Source: Volvox africanus (Eukaryota; Chlorophyta; Chlorophyceae; Chlamydomonadales; Volvocaceae). Taken from it: DNA of 64,000 nt. The notes beneath the pieces were generated by a model. That model worked only from the letters and a program-made list of their open reading frames with translations, searched no databases and was not told the origin of the DNA. The DNA lies in the NCBI GenBank assembly GCA_030268105.1, contig BSDZ01000058.1:1-64000 (forward strand), in the 5' to 3' direction. This document shows, piece by piece, positions 47,488-60,338 of this stretch. Within the stretch, counting starts at the first letter, position 1. Every line of letters begins with the position of its first letter. The position numbers and the translations under genes were made by a program.

Positions 47488-50400
47488 TACATTTAGAAAT
47501 CTTTTCACTTTTCCCTTTAAGTTAAGCGATGTGTTTGAAGGACACTTTTTACGTATCCTTACTCGATGGAAGAAATATTTCAAGATTTGCTCATTTCATG
47601 CAAAGCATGAGGTTGGTTGGCCTGGGGGCTTTCGCCGTTATTGAACAAAAAGGCATAATATATAACTTTGGGGTTGCAATTTGAAACCTTGCAAGAGGAA
47701 GAGAGAGCATCATGCCCGCCCTCTGGTTTGCGCTGACCGTTAATCAGAAAAGAAACACTTAATGAGTGTGAAGCCGCGTTATCATATCATAGTGAAAAAC
47801 GTTACGGCAAATTGCAGCTGCCTTTACTTTTGTCGCACATTGGTCTGGGTACACAATCCCCAACTGCCTCAATCTCCAACACATCCAGCCACCCAGGTGG
47901 CAACAATTCGGAAGGTGTGTTCATCCCAAACGCCGCTACCCACCAATTGTAATTCTAAACCATCTACTTTATGACCTGCATATGCAAGACCATGACCTCC
48001 TTGCGTTTTTCCCATTCAAGTCCAAGGAACATACAGCCGGGGAAGCATGGCCCAGCGCAAACCGGTTGTGCACGGGGGCTCCTTCTGGACGTCTTCGAGT
48101 GTGTCCCCAGTGAAAGCGAGTCTGTCGTTACAAAATTGATAGTTACAGCCCATCCAACGATTTTGATGCTCATTCCTTGTTCCTGGCCCATCGTCTAGTC
48201 GCCACCTATGCAGAAGGAGCAGTACATCTCAATGCCCAGATGCCTGGACATCATGTCAAGTGTGAATAGCGGGGCAAAACAGGCAAGGTACGTGGCATGT
48301 TCAAAAATAGGATCATATGAGCACCCAAACCCACCGTTATTGCCTTACACCGTGAATAATATCGACGGACATCTCTGAGGCCCGCGCACCAAGACTTTGA
48401 AAACCGCTCCCCAAACATCACAAGACATGACGGCGAGCCCTCACCCCCACCAGGGGGAAAGGGACGAGCCAGTCGGACCCAATAAAAAATGGAACATAAT
48501 GCTATTAATCTACCGATAACGTCCAGGGAGATGTTACCACGCACAATCATCCTATTCTTGGGAGTTCCTGTCAGCAGACTGATATCCATAGAGTCCAATC
48601 GTCGCGAGGTTTGATATCTGAGTGGGTTCGCAGTGAGGACGGAGGCAAACGCTATAACATCGGATTCGTGCGTTGGTTCGTGCTAGGCGATCCAACTCTG
48701 CCTCTTATGCAAACCAAACCCAATGCGTTAGGAATTGTGTATGGGATACACGAGTCTAACGCGCACCAATGCAAGCTCCAGCGTGCCCAGCTAGATCCCA
48801 AGGTGCGTGTTTGGCCTAATGTTTCACTTGGATTAGATTGCTGAAGTTCAAGTTAGTTACGGCTATAGTATCCGACTGACGTTGTTTGGCGGGGTGAACC
48901 ATCCTTCACTTTCAGTCCAATCATTATAAAAACAGACACCATCCACAACGTTTTCCAACTCTCCACCCACACCCCATGATCCACAGAGGTCATAGCCCGA
49001 GCCCATCCATAGCCCGAGCCCTTACCGAGTCCTGCCTATACCTGAGCTGAGCATAGTTAGCTCCCTGTTGACACCCTTCCTCCAGGGCCTCCATAAGCGC
49101 AGAACTCGTCTCCTAGGCTCCCTAGATATAAAACCACTGGCTCCTCATAGGCTGGGTGAAACAGAAGCCCTCCTCACTCTTAGCCCCTACATGAGGCCCC
49201 CAATTACGGGTATTACCACCCTCTTACCTTCCACACAAGATGTAGAGAGCTTCCACCGTGTGTCAAAGGGTTTTTGGGCCCCCTTCCCTCCGTCTTCGCA
49301 CCAGCGGACCTCAATCGAACAAATCCTTGAGCGTTACTTAGTTCTCTATTAGAAGGTTTATAATGGTTTTATAATATCTTTTATGAAAAACAAATTATTG
49401 GTGTGAGTAGAATAATTACTATAACATCGTGGGGAACTAGAGTTAAAATTATCCGGTTCTAAAACGCATTGGTGCGGTAGCCTTTGTCTCACGAATTGGG
49501 AGGCTTTGCAGCATCGCTTTCAACGGCCTCAACCAGACCGGTAGCACTAGCATACAATCCGGTTCTCCTCTGCTATCTTACGCAAGCAAGCCGCCCCCAG
49601 CTCAAATGGCGGATTGACAAGAAACAGGGCTGCTGCCTGCCCTTCTGTAGCGAGCCTCCTAGATTTCTTCATTACGGGTTAGGTGTCCAGTAGGGCGATT
49701 AAAAGGTGAACTCGTCTTCAAAACAACCCACTGTCAGCCGCCGTCCCTGAAGACATGCTGCATTCCTGTTGTATCTCTGTTGTGTCGGCCAACAAAGGCC
49801 CGATCGGAAGGATGACCATCTGAGGTCCAGGATCCTCTGACACTGCCCGTAGATACCCCAGGATACTACAATTCCACAGGCTCTCACAGCCTGCCGCAGA
49901 CTCCACTGTAATGCGTTTTATGTTTTGCTTAGAAAATCCACATACAACAGCCGTCAAGAGGATGCCGCATACACTCGGTGTCATAAAGACCACACAAGCG
50001 GCACATATCCCGTGGCCTACATACCTTTGGCCTGCAAATATTAATAAACAATCATTGATACCCCTGTTAATACCACCTCTGTGCAACGAACCCCAAATCC
50101 CTTTCGTTCGTTCGTCCAACACAAAAGGACGGTATTAACGGTCTTGCGCGCATTTCCTGTGCCGTCACACGGTGAAGGACCAAACACGCAGACACACAGA
50201 CGCACGCACACGTGCACACGCAAGCTAAACCGTCACCCCTACGCACTTCACAATTCAAGAGTGTAACACAAGCACATCACCATTAGGCTTGATGCGCCAG
50301 ACAGATCCCATTCATTTGGATTATCTTTTTATTCCGCAGTTCTTCGCGGAGTAAGGAAGGGTTTTCAGCAGCCTTGCTGCTACATCTGCTGATCCCTCTT

Positions 50401-50672
50401 TTCCCGCAGTGCATGTATGTGCGCAACCCCAAACTCGAACCCACACAGCGCTGTGTTGGGGCTAGCCCCAACCACGTACACGTCTGCGAGCCCCTTCTCC
50501 AAGTCACACGATAACTCTTCGCATCCCTGCCTTGTTGCACTCGTACTGTTGGGAGCTCCTCACGCACATGCATCATTGTCCATGCTTCAAAGACCCAACA
50601 TGCTGCCTCACGATCTGCTTTCGATCCTTAACGCACGAGAATAATCATCGCTGGCAAAACTCTGCTCATGCA
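47488..50672. other. Intergenic between arylsulfatase 5' end and REC8 3' end
   Basis: The two minus-strand genes are head to tail, so this 3.2 kb should hold the arylsulfatase promoter and the REC8 3' UTR. I see no conserved coding frame. A 104-bp LTR-like insertion lies at 49767-49870. A CA-rich stretch lies near 50180-50225. Frames such as 48598-48251 show no recognisable family. Confidence 0.5.
49767..49870 (+). mobile_element. 104-bp solo LTR or TRIM-like element, copy 1
   Basis: It runs from TGTTGTATCTCTG to GGATACTACA and is flanked by perfect ATTCC duplications (49762-49766 and 49871-49875). It matches, in opposite orientation, 56455-56558 and 63413-63516. The TGTTGTAT terminus is the same as in element C. 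The very short length suggests a terminal-repeat-in-miniature family left as a solo LTR. Confidence 0.88.
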
Positions 50673-53600
50673 TCACAGCTTGGCGGCCGCACGAATGGTG
50701 ATATCACCGTACGGCTCGTACTGCGAAGCCACCACGTATCCCGCAGTGTGGGTCACAAGTGTCTGGTAAAACAACTTAACGGCCTCGCTCCGCTTCAGCC
50801 GTGATGCAAGGCCAAAGAACGACAGGGCTGCCTCTTGGAGATCACTGATCCCGCTGTCGCCGCCGTTGCTGTGTCCGGCCCCTTGGTGCTGCTCCGCGAC
50901 CTGGACCGGGGCCTGACTCTGAGCCTGGGCCAGCTGCTTACGAAAAATCCTGTGCAACGAGGGGTGGATTGGATGTGAGGGGTGGGCACACTATCCGAAG
51001 TGGAAAATGATGATGTGAGACAGCAGTCACGTATAGCAGCGAGATATCTCTCTCTCCCGCAACGGCGGCTTCCCCAGGTGCAAATGCAAGCAAGGTATGA
51101 GAGCGACACTCGCTACGGCATACCGACAATGGTAAGGTAATTACCAAAATATAGCTTGCTTGTAAGGCTCTAGCTTTCCATGGTCGCTGTCATCACCTCA
51201 GGATAGCACCGAACAATCCAAGGACCTTCCGCGCGTGGAGGATAGTCAGGGACAGTACCATACCATACTTCCGTTGCCCTCCCCATCCCCGCTCTCAGCA
51301 CCTGGCTCCGTGCCCCTAAATAGGATGACGGCCAAATGTAATGCTGCGCCGCTTCAGGCTGCTCTTTGTCGCACAACTTACGAGATGACCACTTTGGTGT
51401 TGCGGCTCATGAACAGCTGCGGCGGCAGCACCTGCGTGGCGAGGCCGTTCGTCTCTTTGAGACAGAAGAACGGAGTTGCGTCAGCTGCCTCCTTTTCGGA
51501 GCCTGAGCCTCCACGCGCGCTACTGCCAGCCTGGTGGCTGGACTTCCTGCTGACGCCGCCGCTGGCGCCCTCGGAACGGCCGCCGCCTTTCGAGTTGCCT
51601 CCCGCCGCCGCCGTTGCTGCCGCCACCGCCGTTGCATCCGGACCCTGTCCGACCACGCACGGCGCCAGACAACCACACACGCATTCAGACCATGTAAGGG
51701 CTTGGCGACCTAAAACCGTGAACACCACAGATCCACATCATTAATGAAAAACCACCAAGAAGCTAAAACTCAGTAAGGCTTCTGCTGCGTTGTTCTGTTG
51801 TTCCGTCAAGTAGGGAGGTAATAACTAACTAACAATCGTGGGCCACATCCTCGACCATCCCGACCATTCAAGCAGCAGAATAACGCGGCAAGAAGGATAG
51901 TCAGACGGGCGGGAACTGCCCATACCAGGCAGGCCTTGTTCTATCTCACCTGTTCCTGTTGCTCGTCCAGATCCATAAAGTCCAGCAGCTCATGGTCAAA
52001 GTGCACGTCCACTTCGTCGATCGCCGGTAGCAAGTCCTCCAGCGCGCCCGTTCCAAACATACGCTTCTTCGGAGCGCCGCTGGGGCGCCTGCATGTGCCA
52101 TTACGCGGGATGAGAGAGACCGCGCTTGTGTGTGCATGTGTATGTGCAAGCTTGCCAGATGATGGAAAGCCATGCGTGTGTCCATAGTACGGACGGGAAC
52201 ATTACCATATAGAACGCTTCGGTAAAGAGGCCCAAAAAAGCCATTTGTAAAATCTGTAAATCTGGCTTATTACCGAAAATGTGAGGACAAGCTGCTGCGT
52301 CCAGCTAGTTACACAGCTGCCCTACCCCATTCCAACCCCCTCCTACATGCTCACATTAAAATCCGTCCCCATCATCTGTCAGAGCTTCTTTTGAAGATAT
52401 AATGTGCATATAAAAATAAATTTATTTATTTATTTATTACACGAATTACATCGATTGTGAACGGCCACGTTGACTGAACATAGTCGTTGTAGAAAGAAGG
52501 CACCTCACCTATAGGTCTCCTTGGCCATGACCTCGTCTTCGGTCTCCCGGCCCAGGCTGCTCTCATCGCTCCCAGAGGTGGCCTTGCTGGATTTTCCCGC
52601 TGTCGGCGGCCCCTGACTGGACCCAGCCAAGAGGCCGAGGCTCGTCAGTCCAACCGCCGCCGCACGGTGCTGCCGCTCCATGTCGCTGCCGTCCGGCGTG
52701 TCGTGGCGACGAAGCCTGTATGTAAGCGAACAGGCAGGGCGATGCTGAGTGGGGGAAAGACGAATGAAACGAATCCTGGTGCGGATACGGAAGGGACGAG
52801 GACCAAGTGTGTGTGGGGAGGAAGAACTGCGGCCATCATAGTAGCCGTCGAGAAGCCCTCCTAGACGACGCGTATATCCATGGAAATTAGTAACTGCACA
52901 CACCTTCCATGCGCACTGGGTGGAATCAACCGCAGCGGACAAAAGGGTGATGAAGGGCACGGTACGTCTCACGAGCATGGGCATGCGATTCAAACCAACC
53001 CACAAGCATGCAATCTATATTTTCACTTACTCCAGCCCTTCGACACTCCCCTCCTGCATTTCCCCCTTCCCACCCAATACCGTCAAACGCGTCCCCCAAC
53101 CCACAATTCTATCCCCCCTTTGACTCGCAGCAGACCGACCTTTCCATTTCGATATCATCGATATCATCCTCTGTTTGCATCTGCTCATCTGCGGGCGTCT
53201 CCATGGCTTGCATGATAGCCTCCGCCTCTCCTACTGCCGCCTCCGCCGGATGGAATGCTCCCCAGAGGCGCCCATCGATGCGGTGCCCTTCGGATGCCTC
53301 CAGGTCCTGCTCCTTCACCCTGCGCTCCATATCTATCAATCTCTCACTCGCTCCTTTGCAGTTAGACCGTTTCGGCTGCTGCCTCTGTTCCTCCCCCTCC
53401 CCTTCGTCTTCCGCTGCAGTCGTCCCTTGCTGTTGATGTTGTTCCTTGCGCTGCTGCGCGTCGTTGCCCCTTGCTCCAGAAGCCGTGGCTGCACGGGGGG
53501 CAGCGCTCTTCACCGTGCACAGCCGCTGCACGCGCCCGGCATCTAAGCATCGGACAAGACAATACACCAATAGATCATGTACCCACTGACATAAGGTCGG

Positions 53601-56600
53601 GTGTCTTGGGCAGAGCCCATCGACTGTGCATGGGCTTTGGCAACTTATTACGGCTTAACATGGGCAAGAGCCATCAAGGCACGGCACCACAGAGGGGACT
53701 GTCATTGACTGAACTGGATTTCGAAAACAGGATGTGCGAAAGTAAATGAGGCATGCAAACGCAATTAAAAAAACGTCGATACGGGGCGCCGGCCGTAATG
53801 ACACCATCCGCAAGCTGGCCTACATCCTAGCGCTACGGCAAACACAAACTCCTAGCTCCGTCTTCTAGAAGGCCGATATCATGTATAAGGCACAAGGTAT
53901 ATAATATAAGGTAGTGTACAACCAAGATGTAACCATAAGTTCATTTGGAGTTAGGTCTAAAAAAATTATTAAATTATCGTTCTTGGTAATATTATAATTC
54001 TGAACTGATTCGTCTTGATTAACTAAAAAATTGTCGGTATCTGTTGCAATCCTTCAAATTTAATCGCCGTCGTATTTAATCCAGGAGGTTATTTAACTTC
54101 TTTTCTCCAGTCCTTTCAGCAAAACGTAACCATAATTCAAGATGATTATTTCCCCCTTTTCTTCAACTATTAAAAATTTCCAGTAAAACCTGCCTATCTA
54201 AAATATCACGACACAAAGAATATGACTAAAAGGACGGGGAAAAGCGGCAACGTGGCGACGAAGCAGTTGTTGCGCAAAGTAAATTTATAGAAACATTAAA
54301 TTAATATCCTTGGGGAGTTCCATAATACCACCAAACCCCAAACACCCACCCGGCTCTTCCACGGCAGCAGTTCGCCGCCTTGGCCCTCCGTGAGTAACGT
54401 TGACGTAGCCCTCAACATCCTCCTCCTCAACGTCCTCCACCACCTCGTCCGCCTCCGCCGCCATTGCCACCAGACGCACCAGGTGGCGACCCCATGTCAT
54501 GCCGCTACCGTTCAACATCGCCGCCGCTCCGTGCCTTACCGCATCGGACGCCGCGGCAACGTGGCCTGCCGCCAGCATCCCCGCCACTGCAACGAATATC
54601 ATGGGCCCAGGGGTTCCGTCGTAGGGGTCGCTGGTGAAGCGACGGCCGTTGAAAGGGTCCGCGAAGGGGGCAGCGGCCGTTGTCCCTGATGCCCAGACCA
54701 GGCCGGCATTGTGACCCGGGTCACTGCCGCCGCTCGGGTCTGGCGCAACATTGATTCTGGACTTGAGCAGCACAGACGATTCCAATGTCCATTCACGATA
54801 GGTTCGACCCGCCACCTGGTCGCATGGGAAGAACATCCGGGTTCTTGAACACCGCTTACAGCTCCCCTTGTTGCAGTACGCACCGGCTGACCGGCACCAG
54901 TATGCCTAAGAACTTAGTTCTCTCGGCCCCTAACCCCCCGGGTTCCGCTACGTCGTGTCATCACCATTCAAAGGAACAAACCTTACGACGCTCCTGCGGC
55001 TATTGACTCCAGCCGCATGTTTCATTTATTTCCTACAAACAAGTTCATCCCTTTCTTTCCCTGTTTCCATGATGCCTCCCCAGCCATTTGCTTTTTTATC
55101 TATTTAGTCTATCTAATCTATCAAGTCTAGTCTATCTGGTCTAGTCTAGTCTATCTATTCTCGACCCAGATGGGGCAAATCATCGCCACGGACTCCACTA
55201 ATCTCCCACCAATCTCCTGATCCAGGCAAATCCGGTCCAATTTACATCTATTCGGTGGACCCCAACAGTAGCCGTGAAGCCATTATTACCGTCATGCAAC
55301 GGAGAGGGTGGCATGAAGTGGTCCATGGGGGCTCCGATGCTTGGAAGCGGCACAAGCGACGGCGCGGGCTGGCCGCAGGTAGGGGTAGTGGCGCGCAGTT
55401 GGGCCCCTTCCGAGTGCAACTGCTGCTGCGCATCCTCGGGAGTGAAGTCGCTCAGGAAGTGAAGGTCGGTGGGCAGCTCCTCGGCGAAATGCATCTCGCT
55501 GTCTTCCATCTCGCGCATCTCGTTCAACGGATCCAGTGTATGCGCCGCCGCGGTCCCGCCAGCGGTGTTTGCGGTGGCGAGAGCGCCAGTCCCAGTGGGG
55601 CTCCGCGCCAGCAAGGAGGCTGCGCCGGCCGTGCTACTCGGCCCGGAGCGGCGACCGCCATCGGCTGTGGTGGCTGCTGCCGCGGTGGCTGCTGCCGCCG
55701 CCGCCACCGCCGCCGTCGGAGCTGCAGCAGCCAGACCGCCTGTAGTAGGCGTGCAGGGCATTACGTGATCTACACCGAACATGCGGGAACAGGTGTGATA
55801 AGAATTACGGCGACACACACAGAGGACTTTTCGATAGCAATAGCTTTACTTTGGATAATAAACCAGTCAGTCCTGAGGCGCAGTATGGCAGGTATTAAGA
55901 CGGTAAGGGAGGGTACGGGAGGGGGAATGTACGTCAAGTACTGCGACATCCACGGCCCCTCGGCCCCACGGCATCCACGGCCCCAACTAACAGCACTCTT
56001 GGCCAATGCCTGACCGACAACCGATAACCGACAATCGACTTACCGAACGACAGGAAAAAAGCGCTATCCTCGTCGTCATCGTCATTCAGCAGGACCCGTA
56101 AATCGGGGGCTTCAAAAACCTCATCGTCGTTGCTAATCATGCACGGGACGGGTAGGAAAGAGAAAGAAGAGAACGAAAACGATATGGGGTAACCCTAAAC
56201 CCATAACGGGAGGTTACCGCATGATAGTAGCAGGTCGTGAAGAAGGCAGGGTGTACATATAATTCGGCGTGCGTGGGTGCATTCGGTTTAAAGTTTTCGT
56301 TTGGGTGGACGCATATATGTGTGCGTGGTGGGTACCTGTGTGAACCACCTGCTACTACTCGCTGAATCGCAAGAGACTAAGTGGAACGCATCTAGCATCG
56401 CGTGAGAGACAGGGGAAAGGACAAGTGAGTGATCCCCACGCTGTTACACGCTTATGTAGTATCCTGGGGTATCTACGGGCAGTGTCAAAGGATCCTGGAC
56501 CTTAGATGGTCATCCTTCCGATCGGGCCTTTGTTGGCCGACACAACAGAGATACAACAGCTTATCGCAAATGCTTACATCCATTTCCTTCATTGTATTCC

Positions 56601-59224
56601 TTATTTACCCCATTATGGATGACACGCGTATCATATAATTCATGCTGTTAACTTCATTTTATAATCAGAATTCCTGCGTGCTAAAGCCCCAACCGGCCCG
56701 ACTCTTGATGGGCCTTATCTTGCGCTGCCGTCGTACATGCATGGCAGCCGAGGGTTCCACTGTTCCACTAAAAAGCGCCGCCCTCTTATCCATCCCGACT
56801 TACAGGTCACGAGGGACTTGGTTTGATGGCCCAGCTGCACCTCTGACCCGACCCCCCTTGGCGCCTCCTCCCCGCTGAGCGCCTTCTGAAGGGGGCGTGG
56901 GCATGATGGACATCACAACGTTAAATTGGTGGGGTTGCAGCTTGATATGATGGGCAGTTCAGTTCAGTCGTGGATCTTAGCCGCTTGCTTAAGAAGATTT
57001 GTCATGTCGGGCGTGCTTCCATGTCCGCCCTCAAATATCTCCCTTGTCCGTATTCCTGATATGTGGGTCAGTCGGTGTTGTGAATCAGTCGGTGTTGTGT
57101 GCCATAGGCCTTACCATAGGCCTCATTGATCTACATCGTCTATTTGCAGCGGCTTTCCCTGTCCTTCCACCTTGCCCCTAGTCCCCGGTAGCGGCGACTC
57201 AAATCCTCTCAGCGTCTGAGTGAGGCACGCGTGTCCGAGTAGCGAGTAGCGAGTTTCATCTTAATAGCTACACACGCACCTGCACCGCTGCCGTCCTTTT
57301 TAAAGCTCGGCGGTGCCAGGGTAGACAACATCAACAAATTCTCTTCCTCATCATCCTCCCGCAGACCCCTTATGTGCCCGCCACTGCGACCATCGTGTCG
57401 CCGCCCCACCGCGCGGGCGATGTCCCCTTCGGTTTCCTCAAAATGCTCATGTGGGTCAGCCCGCCCTTCCTGACGCTCCAGCGGCTCAAGCAGCTCCAAA
57501 TCGTCCAGATCTTCGATCTGACCCAGAACGTGAGATGACATCATCATCATATCTGGGGCCGTATCTTCCACCAAAGTAATGGCTTCCACCCTGCGGAACC
57601 AATGAACACACTGCCGGTGCTGGTGCGGTTGTGGTAAGAGCCATATACAGCCATGCCAGGCGGCCCAAATGCCAGCGTGTCAAGGATGACAAATTACAAT
57701 TCATACACATCGTCCTCCATCTGCCCACTATCTGATTCCACGTCTACTTGCAACCTCACGGCCACTGCCCAAGCCGGCCAGAGGCGCCGAACTGTTATTT
57801 TTCGGCTAGGGGTCCCACAATCAATTCCAGTCCAGGGTGTTGAGGCCGACCCAGATGGAGGTATGGGCGTCCGTGTGCTGAGGGTTTAAGCCAGCCTGAC
57901 GGATCGCCTGCTGTAAAGGTGAGCGGCACGTACCTGGCCTTGTCTCGGCCCCGGTGCAGGACCGTTTTGACGACCGCGGCTGCGGATCGCTCGGGCGCCT
58001 TGGCTGCGGTCACCTTCCGGAGCATATCCTGCAGATCCTCTTTTAAAAAGAGATACCGAGTGGTACGGCAGCTATAAGACTCCTAGCGGAAAAAAGCTGG
58101 GGCAATATACGCACGGCAGGCAGGCAACTCTTCCTGCCTTTGTAAATGGAAGGTGGCAGTTGCCTCGCCTATCCGTCTTTTTAAACAAATCGCCACAGGT
58201 CCCCCTTGAAGACTTAGCTCAAGGTTGTCACGACGTACTACGCTCCCCCTGAGCGGGTCGCATGCTGCAGGTCGGCAGGACGGCGGTAATACGGAATGAC
58301 AAGGTATCTCTTACCGATCTGGGCCAGTCCCGTAGCATCCCCACATCTTTTACATGTACGACCTTCCCTTAACCTACCCAACAGGTACAGCTGTTGTCGG
58401 TTGAACACGATAACCACGCCTCCTGCATCATGGCAAGCCCGCAAAAACTTAGAAAGGCATTAGCATTTTCAACGTCGTTCAGCATGATTGCCCATGTAGC
58501 ATGAGCACAGATCAAAATTGTGTTGTAGAACCTGCGGGTCCGTTATGGGTTTCCAACAGCAAAGCCAAGTGGCATAATTATGAGCTGTCTTCATCATAGA
58601 CAAATCTTGCCCTTTGCGATAAACCAAGCATGGCCTCACCAATCAAAATGCCCTGGAGCCGCAGGGAGTGAGGTACATCTGGTTGCATGATGTGCTTGCT
58701 GCGGGCAGCAAACAACGAACCGGCAGCAAACGTTCAGCAAGAAACGCTAGTAAGTCCTAACCCATCGCGAAGCGTAGTCCCGCCTACTCGCTCTATACTG
58801 CGTATAGGAGAACCAAAGACCCAGTTGTGCTGACCCACGGGTCAGTGCTCCTTGTGTACCATCGTCCATGTCTCACCATATCGATTCGCACATTCTTAAT
58901 TATGAAGGCATCCTAAGTCAATAAGGAATAGCTCATGTATACTGGGGCAACTCACCAAACATCAGAGACACTTATGCCAAGGATTTTAAGTTTGCTGAGC
59001 TTCTTGCCATGAGCCATCGTCCTGCATGTGCCCGGGTCCCAGTTCCATATGCAAGCCTAAATAACTTCTATGGCTTTTTGAGCAAAGCCGCGGAGCGCGG
59101 CGGCGTCTCTGTGAGCGATTGGCGCAGTTTATCTTGCGCAAACGGTAAATACTCTGTCAGGCACTTCTTACCAAATAGCACCCAGAGGAGACTTCCTGCC
59201 AAGGAGGTCGTGCGAGTAGAACAT
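50673..59224 (-). CDS. REC8: REC8-type meiotic cohesin kleisin
   Basis: Alpha-kleisins close the SMC1-SMC3 cohesin ring; REC8 is the meiotic form that holds sister chromatids. Exons with consistent GT/AG and phase: 59224-59172, 59021-58956, 58698-58640, 58422-58378, 58039-57934, then about 57754-57713, about 57590-57276, 56132-56044, 55739-55290, unresolved coding in 54836-54360, about 53488-53140, 52715-52509, 52088-51950, 51644-51382, 50949-50673. The start reads MFYSHDLLGRKSPLGAIW. Exons 3-5 join as LRLQGILIGGVVIVF and QLYLLEDLQDML, the SMC3-binding N-terminal domain. GGVVIV resembles plant REC8 more than RAD21. The middle is acidic and Ala/Gly-rich (EDLDDLELLEPLE). The C-terminus (EAVKLFYQTLV, EPYGDITIR) is the SMC1-binding winged helix. 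Kleisin identity is firm, REC8 rather than RAD21 likely, middle exons approximate. Confidence 0.9.
54285..54836 (-). other. Uncertain middle exon region of REC8
   Basis: An open minus-strand frame of 183 codons containing an acidic stretch (EADEVVEDVEEEDVEGYV) like other REC8 linker exons. It ends in a stop and carries internal GT sites such as GCGGTAAGG. I could not fix its splice borders, and part of it may be intron. It is followed downstream by an AT-rich stretch (about 53880-54290) that is unlike the GC-rich exons. Confidence 0.4.
55092..55160. repeat. Degenerate TCTA/GTCTA microsatellite
   Basis: Irregular TCTATC and GTCTAGTC repeats in a REC8 intron. The duplicate is at about 62050-62118. 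Confidence 0.8.
56455..56558 (-). mobile_element. 104-bp solo LTR or TRIM-like element, copy 2
   Basis: Plus strand reads TGTAGTATCCTGG to GATACAACA, flanked by GCTTA at 56450-56454 and 56559-56563. It lies in the REC8 intron between exons ending at 57276 and starting at 56132. Its orientation is opposite to that of copy 1. Confidence 0.88.
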
Positions 59225-60198
59225 GTTTGTCTAAGTCGGTGTCACTCTCCTGGGCAAAAACTCTTAACTGTTTGTCGTCCCGAGGTTCACAAAGCTAATG
59301 CCAGTCAGGTCAGCCAGTTTCTTCTTCGCCAAGCCGTGCTAACCCCTAAGCCCTCAATAATAGTTGCAAGGCAGAGCGGCTGCCAAAGGATGACGGTATG
59401 CGGACAGCTTCGCAAGGAGTCACATACAATCACACTTAGGAAATATATACTTTTGTGAGATCACAAAGCTTAGGAGGGCTCATGGTACACAAAGTACAAC
59501 ATCACCAGGGACATTCAGTGGGGAAACATATCTTTCCGAGCTGTAATTCGCGCCAATATGCTTGTACGGCAGCTCCAACGCTATGACAAGGTATCATACC
59601 TCCACGCACTCCACGACGTTCCGGTAAAATCTGCCCAGCCATCCAACATTCCATCACAGGCTTTCAAGATATAAGGTATTACATTTGGCCAGAATGTCTC
59701 TAGGTTGCTTAATCTTGGTTTCCAGCACCGCGCCCATCATTATTCTTACTGCAAATTCTGCCCCGGCACAGCTACCTAAGTCCCTGACTGAAAAGTACCA
59801 GAATAGGCCCATGGTTCACAGCAGGGGCTCACAGCAGAGTGACCCCTGGTTCACAGGAACCCTAGCTAAGGCGCTTTTTTTGGACCCTCGCTTCGACATA
59901 AACCACAATTGATAGTCACATGGACCCTCGCTTCGACATAAACCACAATTGATAGTCACACCTTGAACTGTTGTTTTCAAAAGCGTCTCACAGGGTGTCG
60001 TGAGTCGAGCCTTCGCGTTGGCTTGTTGCCAGGACTTGCTGTGCTGCACCATTCCTTATCACACAAAATCGTGGACGAGCAAACTCGAACGATTTCATAG
60101 CATGGTGACCAGTTGATCTGCAAGCACTGGCAGGTCACTGCTGCTTGACAACCTGAACTGTAAGGACTACATTACCAGACACGCCAAGCCACTATACG
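59225..60198. other. REC8 upstream region
   Basis: No gene was recognised in these 974 bp before the REC8 start. They should contain its promoter and 5' UTR. A perfect 40-bp tandem duplication lies at 59881-59960. Confidence 0.5.
59881..59960. repeat. Perfect 40-bp tandem duplication
   Basis: 59881-59920 and 59921-59960 are identical. Each contains CGCTTCGACATAAACCACAA. It lies about 660 bp upstream of the REC8 start codon. Confidence 0.97.
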
Positions 60199-60338
60199 TC
60201 GTAAATGTAATTCTGTGCTTGAAAAAAGGTGGTAAATGAAATTGGTTTTGTGACCCACCTGGCCGCGGAGGAGGCTGACCCGGAAGGGCAGCAGATGGGA
60301 GTACTGACGAAATGGGTCGTATAGGTGACACCTGCTTT
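60199..60338 (-). pseudogene. Arylsulfatase exon 2 fragment
   Basis: 60199-60231 matches intron sequence 46926-46958, and 60232-60338 matches exon 2 at about 47063-47170, roughly 90 per cent by eye. The 104 bp between, with the exon 2 donor, is deleted. The minus strand still reads TTHFVSTPICCPS, then a one-base deletion shifts to LLRGQVGHKTNF. It is a relic from an arylsulfatase gene, probably a paralogue given the divergence. It abuts the start of the right-hand duplication copy. Confidence 0.85.

Larger units (their letters stand above)
53380..57042. repeat. Tandem duplication, left copy (part visible in window)
   Basis: Every ORF and the intron sequence recur at +6958 bp with no difference found by eye. 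Homology starts abruptly at about 53380 (GCCTCTGTTCC) and extends at least to 57042, where its partner reaches the window edge. If simply tandem, the repeat unit is 53380-60337. Confidence 0.95.

Noticed and set aside
52880..52960. Extra REC8 exon reading TVPFITLLSAAVDSTQ
   Set aside because: The phases of the exons ending near 53140 and starting at 52715 already match each other, so it is more likely intron.
55255..56013. 252-codon plus-strand ORF and its copy at 62213-62971
   Set aside because: It is antisense to the Ala-rich REC8 exon 55739-55290, which has matching splice sites and phase.
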